DNA of 64,000 nt, from contig JAVHKY010000054.1 in assembly GCA_035079385.1 (NCBI GenBank), positions 5,061,501 through 5,125,500 of the forward strand. The letters run 5' to 3'. The translations under genes and the position numbers were made by a program. This DNA is from Aspidiotus rigidus. Taxonomy: Eukaryota; Arthropoda; Insecta; Hemiptera; Diaspididae. The notes under the pieces are model-generated. The model worked only from the letters and a program-made list of their open reading frames with translations. It ran no database searches and was not told the DNA's origin. Of this stretch, positions 1 through 9,800 are shown in pieces; the stretch's first letter is position 1, and every line of letters starts with the position of its first letter.

Positions 1-2
1 AA

Positions 3-920
3 AAACTGGAAGATACACTTAAGAAGCTTGAATTCGAGAGATTCATAGAATACTTAGACGAAGCCATGGATGATTTCATAGGTGACGAGCACTTTAAATA
101 TGAAACTCAATTTGAAAAAGTTGCTTGTTTTTTAATGGAAAATAAAGACAGGACACGATTAGACTTGAAACGTGCCTTCCTGATGAGCTTAAAGTTGTCG
201 CAGTTCTCAATTGGAAGAAAAAAGGTGGATTATATGAAGATGTTAGGAAAAGTGACCGTTATTTTTTCTTATAAGAGACACGCTCCTATTAAAGATAAAA
301 GAATCGTGAACGTGACGTCAGATTTGATGAAGTGTCACAGTGCATATGTAAAACCTTATGCTGATGAGCATATAAAAAGAAAAGTGATCTGCATTTTGAT
401 AGTCTTTAATGCAGAAGTCAATAAAGAAGAGGATTTGAAGAAGGATGATAAACTAGAAAAAACAGGCTGCAAAGTAATTAAGAATTGGGCGGCTTTAGAA
501 TGGTTTCAAAATGACAAAACAGTCAAGTTGTACAACCTTCATTTGAGTGACCAGCAGGTGAAAGAAATAGCGGCATATAGTGAAATGGATCAGAGAATAG
601 ACCCAAAAATCTCGGTTTCACAATTGCTTGCACCGACCGCTAAGATCTTTCAGAATGGAACACTAATGTCATTTGAAACATTTACCAAGGTGATTGAATA
701 TTATTGGAAGGACCCAACCAAAGACCCGCCCGAGGCAGTCAAGGACACGGATGGTTTCATTCAATTAATCGATAAGTGTTACATTCTTGTAAAGAATGTA
801 CCATTAAGGGCAAAGTTCACAAAAATTAAAGATGCCTTATTGAAGAAGAAGGTTGAAATGTCTCCCGATAATGAAAAAAAGAAGAAGGTTGAAAACTCTC
901 CCGATAATGGAAACAACTGA
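3..920 (+). CDS. 3' part of an unrecognised protein-coding gene
   Basis: The reading frame is open from the left edge to a stop at 918-920, so the methionine at 66 is probably internal and the true start lies outside the window. At least 305 codons are visible. The protein is hydrophilic and rich in Lys and Glu, without membrane segments or a signal peptide that I can see, and I recognise no domain. The tail carries an imperfect tandem repeat: KKKVEMSPDN is followed at once by KKKVENSPDN, so a short basic segment was duplicated just before the stop. No splice signal is needed in the visible part; it is a single long exon or an intronless gene. Base composition is less AT-rich than the flanks, consistent with real coding. 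It could also be an accessory ORF of a mobile element. Confidence 0.6.
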   Translation, partial: KLEDTLKKLEFERFIEYLDEAMDDFIGDEHFKYETQFEKVACFLMENKDRTRLDLKRAFLMSLKLSQFSIGRKKVDYMKMLGKVTVIFSYKRHAPIKDKRIVNVTSDLMKCHSAYVKPYADEHIKRKVICILIVFNAEVNKEEDLKKDDKLEKTGCKVIKNWAALEWFQNDKTVKLYNLHLSDQQVKEIAAYSEMDQRIDPKISVSQLLAPTAKIFQNGTLMSFETFTKVIEYYWKDPTKDPPEAVKDTDGFIQLIDKCYILVKNVPLRAKFTKIKDALLKKKVEMSPDNEKKKKVENSPDNGNN

Positions 921-1319
921 AAAATTAAAAAATCGTCTTTTTGTCAGTTTTTTCATTTTTCTTATTTGTCCATATATAATATACTGTACCTATCGTAGAG
1001 GGGTAAAATAGCAGAAAGGAATTCTAACGCAAAATTCAAAGTTATGTCCTAAAACAAGTCTTCCATGTGGTCAATTCACGTCAAATCGAATATTCTAATT
1101 TTTCATTATTCTTTTATTACCTAAATTAGTTTATTGGTTATTAATTATTGTTATATTTATTAAAAATGATCATTTATTATATTTTTTGGGATTATTATAT
1201 TGTATATCTATGTAAGTACATTGAGAGAAAGGAACACTAATTTCTACCTCTAAAATAGTAAAATTTGACAGTATTTAATAATGTTTCTTACAGAAAAAGT
1301 AAAATTTCCTAAGAATCAC

Positions 1320-1670
1320 TTGAGAAATTACAGTTCTATAAATGAATAGCGCGTATGGTAAAATTTACGCTTGGATCTTAGGAATCTCTATTCAGAATGC
1401 TAGTATTTTCCTCCTAAAAGGAAAGTACAAATTCCTGTACCGGATTGGGAAAATGCCTAATACCTTTTCCTAACAGTATGATTTCTTGAGTCACTTTAAA
1501 AAATACAGTTCTAAAGGCAAAACTGATACATGGTAAAATTTAAACATACAACATGGAAATTTTTCCAAAGCTGATGGTATTCCTTCCCGAAAGAGAAGTA
1601 AAAATTCCTCTTATGGATTGAAAAGAATGTGATTTTTCCAGCTCTACTCGGTATTTTTACCATACTATTA
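1320..1670. repeat. Diverged tandem duplication, period about 175 bp
   Basis: Two adjacent copies share the ordered words TACAGTTCTA, ATGGTAAAATTTA and AAATTCCT at offsets of about 173-176 bp (for example 1331 and 1506; 1356 and 1532). The copies have diverged by substitutions and small indels. A minus-strand ORF here is a by-product. Nothing suggests a gene between 921 and 1840. Confidence 0.55.
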
Positions 1671-1839
1671 CAGCAAAAAAAACTGTAACGGCTTTCAGTA
1701 CCAAGTACAAATATGGAATCGAAGCCTTGTGCAGTCGTGTGTCGTAATCTACAGTGAAATAGCAACCTAAAAGGAGAGATTACCATATTACGTTAAAAGT
1801 ATTGAATTTTCATTGATATTTGGTGCTGTGAATGATTTT

Positions 1840-2509
1840 TATTGTATACAGGTTAGGTAAATGCCACATACCAGTTCTCTTCGCGTGAATGTAAGTGACA
1901 TTTTAATGTCTCGCGGGAACTGCGCTCAGTAATTATTGGTCTCTGATTGGCTGATCACTTTTACAACCTCTCCGATCTTCCCTCAACATTTCTATTAATA
2001 TACAACAAACTCTCAATAACAACTCCGAAACAATTGACTCAACTCTAACTTACTTACGATCTACTGACTTTTACAACCACGTTTAACTCCAAACGATGAC
2101 GCCAAAAGAAAAAAAAGAATATTTTTGTTTTCCTTTATATTTTTATTTCATCTCAATTCTTTTAGGCCTACATGTATTTTCTTTTCAACTTTCCTTCCTT
2201 TCTACTTTATTAAATACTAAGTTTATGTAAAAGCAGAACTATCTGCCGAGCAAATAGCCCTTAGCGCAGCTGCATTGCTCGTAAAAAAAAAATCTCTTTA
2301 ATTTTCTAGGGCATTAATGAGTTTTACCGTATTTAAACCCGCGTCACTTTAGTTAGGTGTCCATCGCTCTACCAACTGGGCTACCAAAGCTCGATGGATA
2401 TTCGAGGTGTTTTGTACTTCTCATTCTTGCACTTCGCACGGATGAACGCAAAACAGCAAAATGTGCGAAGAGAACTCATATTCGGCACTTACCTAACCTC
2501 TATACAATA
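1840..2509. mobile_element. Inverted-repeat (MITE-like) element, 670 bp
   Basis: The left end (1840-1884) and the reverse complement of the right end match over about 45 bp with roughly seven mismatches; both begin TATTGTATA and share GGTTAGGTAA, TGCC and GTTCTCTTCGC. There is no transposase ORF. The interior holds a tRNA-like sequence on the minus strand. It lies between an unknown gene and the THAP exons. The superfamily is unassigned because no clear target duplication was found. Confidence 0.6.
2262..2400 (-). repeat. tRNA-derived SINE-like sequence
   Basis: Read on the minus strand, the head contains TAGCCCAGTTGGTAGAGCG, a good match to the pol III A box and D arm of a tRNA. About 35 bp on is GCGGGTTTAAATAC, a weakened B box. 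An AT-rich tail with a poly-T run follows. It has no acceptor-stem pairing that I can see, so it is a tRNA-derived repeat, not a functional tRNA gene. It lies inside the 1840-2509 element. Confidence 0.5.
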
Positions 2510-2523
2510 AAATAGCGTACTGC

Positions 2524-2643
2524 ACAGTGTTGGCAAGTTAAGGATAAACGACCAGCGACTCGTGCAGTTGCTTCACTCGCTCCGCTCGTTCCGCAAACCT
2601 GTACTCCTAGCTGGTCGTTTATCGTCAACTTACCGCCCTGTGA
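2524..2643. repeat. Fold-back element (about 30-bp arms)
   Basis: Arms around GGATAAACGACCAGC (left) and GCTGGTCGTTTATC (right) are inverted copies extending outward through AAGTT/AACTT, with a loop of about 55 bp containing CTCGCTCCGCTCG. It is short and non-coding. Confidence 0.5.
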
Positions 2644-3003
2644 CTATATATATTCGAAGCGGACAGCGCTAGTGTCGCTTATTGTTGATAGAAGTGATGA
2701 AAATGCTGTGAGGTATCAATCCTAAACGTTACACATTGATTGTAGGTGTATCGGGTGTAAGAAACCTGAAAAGTCGCTCTGGTCCCAAAAGACGCGCAAA
2801 TTTTCACTAAATTTTATTATATCTTTTCTCATCGAGTTTCTTTCGTGAATATATGGCCTTTTCGGCCAAAAGTAATGTAGTCACGAGTGTCATTTGTGTT
2901 CGGATTCGTATGCTCGTGGTATAGGAGTGTAAGAATCAATCATGATCTCCCATCCTGCGCTGGTCGTAGGAAGAACCCTTTTAAGGGTTTGAAAAGTAAT
3001 TGT

Positions 3004-3268
3004 ATGTGTTGTGTTCCTCAGTGTAGTAATAGCCTAGGTAAGTACTCGTAAATCCAGAAGATTATACGTTCATGATATCGAAGTATGGGTGTAATGAAAC
3101 TGGAATTCAACGTTCTTTCTAGAGCTGATCCTGAAAATTTTGTGTCGTTGCACTCATTTCCCAAGGACCCACATCTCTCAAAAGTATGGGGGATAAAGCT
3201 GAAGATGCACAGGACGCCGAAGTGTGCCCGTGTGTGCTCAAACCACTTCCTCATAACAGATTTTGTTG
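3004..3268 (+). CDS. Two exons encoding a THAP zinc-finger domain (partial gene)
   Basis: Exon 3004-3037 starts MCCVPQCSNSL and ends at a GTAAGT donor in phase 1. Exon 3125-3268 continues in frame (acceptor AG at 3123-3124) and encodes HSFPKDP, a central Trp, and VCSNHF. The joined protein has the C2CH spacing of a THAP DNA-binding domain: Cys-x4-Cys near the start and Cys-x2-His about 45 residues later. The second exon ends at another donor, GTAAGT, at 3269. The P-type transposon starts only seven bases beyond this donor, so later exons are missing or far to the right. Upstream, 2644-3003 is presumably leader or promoter. It may be a host THAP gene or the 5' remnant of another P-type element. 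Confidence 0.6.
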
Positions 3269-3275
3269 GTAAGTA

Positions 3276-3307
3276 CAGTCTACTAAAGGGATATAGTTAG
3301 ATCACTC
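3276..3307 (+). repeat. P-type element left terminal inverted repeat
   Basis: Starts CAGTCTACTAAAGGGATA; 31 of 32 bases match the reverse complement of 14342-14373. The subterminal match continues to about 3530. Confidence 0.75.
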
Positions 3308-3895
3308 TACCGAAAAACGCGACACTCTTCTAATAGTTCACCGTTCTCCGCCAGGTGCGATTGTGATATGCTTGGTGTAGAACTTTTACATGCGCTCTCA
3401 TGGAAGATTACAGAAAATAATGGATTCGTAGCATTTTACCGTAGAAATATACGTTTTTGAGAAAAATTTATAGGAACCAAATTTGAAGTACGTAAAATTT
3501 CCTTCAGGTACAGTTCATTTGTTCTGGAAATAATTGCGTTTTCGAACCACTTTTGTCATTTTTGTTTATTAATATTTCTATGGAATCGAAGATGGCCACG
3601 ATGATTTGTTATTTTCTCGTGATTGATATCGTGTTTCTTCGTTTTTCATTCCATTATGTGTTTGCCACCTATTTGTTCAACTAATTTGATTAAAGATCTG
3701 TGGTGGAAGATTGAGATACAATCTGGAATTGAAAGCATCGGCAGCAATTTGTTGAGTTGAAAATCAAAGATGGTTGTAAAAAGGTGACGATTATTTGTTA
3801 TTTTTGACGATGTTTAATACGTTATTCCATTCATTATATTGTTTGGCGTTGTCTTGTCCAACAGTTATATATTTGTGTAGTTTACTTTGTCGGAA

Positions 3896-6800
3896 ATGAG
3901 TAAAAATAAACATTGTTTTGTGCCAAACTGCCGAAGTGGCTACCCAGAATTTCGTATACAGCAAAATGCGGAAAGAAGAATAGCTGTATTCAGCGTTCCA
4001 AAGGTTAGTTGAATTATCTTGAGCACATGCACGGGCTTTGCTGACTCTTGAGGAATGACAATACAATGAATTATCTTGTGGCTCATTTAATTGTGTAGGC
4101 TGCGGAGCCATTCGCTCTCTGGCAAAAGCGTTTGCCAAGGCTCGATAGAGTACTCACGGTCAACGATGCGGTTTGCGAATTGCATTTCGATGAGACATTC
4201 ATCGAACGGAATATTGTTCGTCGAAATTCTTCAGGTGAAGAAGAAGTGATACCTAGAAAACGACTGCGACTGAAAGAAGGTGCAATTCCTTCAATTTTTC
4301 CCAACTGCCCTAAGTATCTTTCTGACAAGATCCGCTCGAGGAAGCCGCCTCAGGAGAGGAAATTGTGCAACAAATATTCGCTGCTAAAGAAGAAGAAAGA
4401 AATTGAGATTGGTAAATTTATTCAATTGAACAACTCATATTCTTGTTGAAACGTTTGATTGCTATTTGTTTAAAATCTCTCTTCTTTTTGTATAGAATCT
4501 GAAACTACGAGTTTTAACGTTACACGGAATCAACAGGAACAGCTGGTGCATGCTGATTCTCCTATAAACATTACACTAAATCAACAGGAGCAGGTTCATG
4601 CTGATTCTTCTATTCGTATGTCAACTTGATACCATATGAGTGAGGGTTACATTCTGTACAAAATTTAAATTCTTGTAATTTACTATAGCGTTAGCAGATA
4701 TTGAATGCCAAGTTTGTCTCGAAACCGAAGTTTCTTCCAGTAATGTGGACTCGCCAGAATTGCAGCAGCCTGAGTTTGATCCTGCCATGTTCTTTGAAAA
4801 TTTGAAAAATTCGCAAGTCACTCTGCCAGATTTATGGATTTCTGCTTACATTTCAAAATTTGAGTGCGTGAGAGTGTTTCATACGCCTTCAGAGTCTGCA
4901 GCAACTTTCAGAAGTGTCCAAATCAATCGTGATTTAACTGTGAAGGTGAGACTTACATAATTTTAGTATTTTTTATGTATATTGTGTATTGCACTTGGTA
5001 CAAAGTTATGACCTAAAATTACGTCCAATTTTAGGTTTTCTTAGGCTTGAAAACCGTGTCATTGACTCAATTTCAACAATTGAAAAAATTGGAAGACTTG
5101 ACTTCTTTCTTGACTACAGTTGAAGAACTTAAAACTTGTCCAGGTTCTTTCAGTTTGAGGTTAGTTAATTGTTATTTGTGTTTTCCTCAATGATTACGAA
5201 GTAGAGAAGGTTGAGATGAAAAAATTTAAATGTTAACCTACCAAAATTATCATCCCATTCTCATAAGTTTCAGCAGTTTCAATCGTTAAACCGTGAATAC
5301 ATTTAAGGATATATTTTGAAAACCGCTGTCTGTCGTTTTTGCTGATACTGAGATTTTTTAATGCATCATACTTGAGGAATTTTTTCAATTTGAGAGAATT
5401 GGACTGAATAATGCTGTGACTCAATTCTCCTATTTTCTTCAATCTCTTCTTCAGTTGTAATTATAAATTATTTACCAATTTTGTTGCATCTACAGAATGT
5501 GAATTGCTCTTAATTTTTACATCGATACTTTTTTCTCGTTGAATTAATATTCATCAAGGTAGATGTACCAGCTTGTAAACTTGAAATTGTTTTCATCTGA
5601 ATGAAATTTCTCACTATCCCGTGTTCTCCAGTTACTTCCTCATTCGAGCATTCATTATCATTTTCTTGATTTTTGATCATTTTCTTCTTTCTGTTACTAG
5701 AGAGAAAATTCGAAAGAAATGTGTGGGTTTTGCGAATTTTGACCAACTAACTTGTCACGTTTGCAACTGCGTAGAGCGAAAAAGAAAGTTAATTCGTAAA
5801 AGATACGGACAGTTGAAAGGCGCTCATCGACGGTTGAAAAAGAAGGTTAGAAGTGCATAATACACACACTTGCATGCGTCTATTACTTATTTTCAATGCT
5901 CTCATTGTTGCTATCTTCTGTGTTCTGTCGCAATTTCATTTCTAGTACTGAGAAGTATTCCTCTTTTTTAGGTGCTCTTGATAATTTTCCATTTGAATGA
6001 CATGTTTTGTTCAGTATGGACTGGGTGTATGACATGGTTGCATCGAGCAAAAATTTTAGTTTCTGCTCCCATTGACACAAAATAAAATGAAATGAGAGAC
6101 CAGCGCTTTGATATCATGGATGTATCATCATCGGGATTACCGAATACGATATCCGTGATATGAAACGTTGGAACATGAAGTTTCAATTTCATTTCTTTCT
6201 GTATCACAAGAAATGATGACCAAATTTTTCGGATGCTACTTTCACATTTCTCTACCAAGGATAAAATACCAAAAAAGTATCCACTAAAAGAGGATAACTT
6301 TGTTCTAAATTCAAGATTTTTTTTTCTGCGATCTTGTTTCACCTGCAAAAGTTGAACGGTTTTGAAAGTTTGCATACACCCCTCCCCCCTTCTTGTCCGG
6401 ATCTTTCCGCAATTATTTTTTCAATAGTAACTGAAACGTGTATTTCATCCAAAATTTATTGGTGATGACAATGTTTCTCACCTCTTGTTGGCGTTCATAA
6501 CAATCATACGTCGTATTTTTTATAGAAATATGGCAAATATACAGTGGAATGGATGGGAATATCTGACAATAGAATTATCCCGTTTGTATCATTACGTTAT
6601 ATCATATCTCATGTCTTTTTTAATCACTTATGATACTTCATTAATTTCTCGCTCCTGAGACTGTCTAAAGCATTGCAATAAAACTCCAATGGAATAACTG
6701 TACAACATATCGACCTATTTTTACTGTTCTCATTGGATTTAGCCCAATTTTTGAAATATTATTGACCTTTTTATGACTAATAAATTGCTCCTCACATTTT

Positions 6801-9800
6801 TCATGCGTTTCCTCGCTTTATTTATTAATTTTACTGTGAATAGATGTAATTTTATTTCATGTTCTACAATTTATTAATGATTAGTGCTATTGCTCTCTTT
6901 TTAGATGAGATATAAGAACCGGCTAGTGGTCACCACCAGGCTGGCTTTTGAGAAGCCACACAGTACCAGAACGGAGGTTGGTTTCCTCAATGGAAGTTAA
7001 TTTTCAGACCACCATAATTACAGACTTCGCTTTGCCAAAAAAAAAAAAAAAAAAAAAAAACCTATGATGCTTCAACAATATTATTGTATAGATGATTAGC
7101 TAACTTACCTTTGTCTTCTCAATCCAACTGTTTTGACCATTGTTGATGAAGGAAGACAACGGTTTGGTAGAAGCAATGTCAATTTTTGAAATCTGGTCTA
7201 CCTTTGAGCCCACAATTCTCCTCAATTTCTATATTGATTCTTACCCAAAGATTTTTCTACATTTCATTAATATCTACACTTTGTCCCTGTCATGTTGATT
7301 GCAATATTTGAGGAGTTATCTATCAGAAGGGCACACGTTCCATAAGAATTACATTCATTGGGTGCCCTTTTGACTGATAACTCCTCAATTACTTCTATTT
7401 TTTTTTCCTGTCCTTGTATTTTTTTTCAAATTGATCCTTGTATTATTTTTTTTTCAGATTGAGTATTATTTTTTTTTCAGATTGATCTGGTGAACAACTA
7501 TTTTGCTTTCAATGTGTAGCTCTCAACGTGGCTTTGCTTAGTAGCTTAGGTAGATTGTAATAAGAGTTTGCCTTGTGCTAACTCATATTGTAAAAATCAA
7601 TGAAGATTGTTGAAATTTTCTCCAATTTTTAAGTCATTTTTAAGTCAGATACAAAAAATGCAAATCCTCATCATCATATTCTGTGAATGATAGACACTAT
7701 TAAAAAAACTATATTTTTCGGTGGAGGTGAGATACTATGAAAAATGAAGAGACTTTTTTCTCCACCACAAGAACAATTTATTTCACTCGACGTTTCGACC
7801 GTCCCCGTGGCCTTCTTCAGGAGTACTGAAAAAGCACGAAACAAGATACACAAGAAGAACAGTGTAAAAAACGAGATGAAAAAAAGGAGGCAGGAAAAAA
7901 CAAGTAGCCATGAATCACAATAAACGCTAGATAATTTTATCAATGACGTCCTGAAGAAGGCCGCGGGTACGGTCGAAACGTCGAGTGAAATAAATTGTTT
8001 TGTGGTGGAGAAAAAAGTCTCTTTATTTTTCATAGACACTATTTTTTACGTGCGGTGGAAATATTACAGGAAGAGGGTTGTTGGTGAATGAAAAACTCGA
8101 GCGAAAAATGTAAGGGCAGTCGCCTGGAAAGCAAAAGGCCGCGAGTTCGGATCCCGCCGAGGTGATCTACATTTTTCGCTCGAGTTTTTCATTTACCAAC
8201 AACCCTCTTCCTCTAATATTCTATGAAGTTGGATTATGGTTATCCAATATTTTGGGACAAACAGTTTGCTTTGGGTTAGTTGTATGTTGAACTATTTTTC
8301 AAATTTTTTCAAGTTCCAGAAAGGAGGTGCTTACCCATATCCTTGTACAACATTTACAAAGATAAAAATTGCATTTTGTATTTGTTTTAAAAAGTTGAAT
8401 GTAGTAGTATAGTAGTGGTAGTTGTAGTAGTGGTATTAATGTTGGCATCATAGTGATGGTAGTAGTTGTAGTAGTGGTATTAATTTTGGCATTGTAGTGA
8501 TAGTACTAGTTGTAGTAGTGTTGGTGTTGTTATGGACAAGTAAATTTTCTAAACCATGATTATTTCATTTGTGATTGTAAAATATGTATTGATACTTTTT
8601 GGACACAATGAAAGGTAATATTGTGTGCTCACTTGGAAGGGCTCAGACTGAAATCATTGAATTTTGTAATAATTACTCTTCTCCAATGATATAGGTTCAA
8701 ACTTTGGAGGAAAAGCTTCAAATTAGTTTGGACGCATGCGCCAACTCCCAGCTTAATGTTGACGATCTAAAGTTACCGAGCACTATGAAAGAAGCCATAC
8801 GTACTTGTTTGGACGCAGCTAAATTTCAACGAAGAGGCATTCGATATTCTCAAAAATGGTTGTACGAGTGCATCCTTTTGAAAATAAAAAGTGCGAAGGC
8901 GTATCAATATTTGATCGACCACGATTTACTGCCCCTTCCATCAGTGTCCTCCATCCGTCGGTATCTGAAAAACTTAAAGCCATTTATGGCTTCCAGACAG
9001 GCGTCTTCGATGTCATGAAGGAAAAGCAACAGCATGTACATGCCAAAGACATGGTTAGATGATAGATCATTTTCTTTTCTTAATAATTTGGTAGATTGAA
9101 TTTTAGGACAAGTAGCTAAAATCGTGAAAAGATACTTTGCACTTTTTTTTGGAAAAATATTATTGTTTTATTGTAAATTATAGGCCTTATTGCGATTGAC
9201 GAAATGAAGTTGACCGAAAATGTCCAATTCGATCGAAATGAGCTGAAAGTTTTGGGTTATGTTGACCTTGGATCCCACACTCCACCTAACAAAGAAGGTC
9301 AGCTCGGTGACCACGCATTGGTTTTGTTGTTTCAACCATTAGCGGGGCAACGGCTGCAACCGATAGGCAGTTTCTTAAGTAGAGGTGCAGCAACAAACAC
9401 CATCCTGTACCAAATTTTGATGGAAGCCGTAATTCTTTTGGAGAACAGTGGTTTTCATGTGGACGGTGTTGTTTCTGATGCGGCCTCATGGAATAGGAGC
9501 ATGTGGGGTAGATTTGGTATTGACGAACAGCAATGTTCTTGTCAACATTTGTGCGACGAAAACCGAAGACTATGGTTCTTTAGCGATTTCCCACACTTGA
9601 TAAAAAACTTGAGGAACTGGATGTGGAGAATGCACATTTTTCATGTGAGTAACAAAGTTTTCTATTTTATCAATTTTCATAATGATTTTTAAAAAATTTT
9701 TGAGAAAATAAATACGACGTCCCCTGCATAGACTCCTGATGGAACCGTTAAGAAGAGTCATTGGTCAGCCCTGTTGAAGGCAGACAATCCTGAACATGGC

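Larger units (their letters stand above)
5846..8694 (+). other. Large transposase intron loaded with repeats
   Basis: A 2.85-kb intron joins phase-0 exons ending at 5845 and starting at 8695. It holds a poly-A run (7038-7060), a fold-back (7309-7388), a palindromic insertion (7702-8031), a hairpin with a tRNA-like body (8060-8220) and a GTAGTAGTG minisatellite (8400-8530). A minus-strand 135-codon frame at 5968-6375 has no recognisable domain, and I treat it as chance. An AG before ATG at 6905 could mark a small alternative exon. Confidence 0.5.

Noticed and set aside
5968..6375. Minus-strand 135-codon open frame inside the P-type transposase intron
   Set aside because: No domain, no splice context and intronic AT-rich sequence; likely chance.
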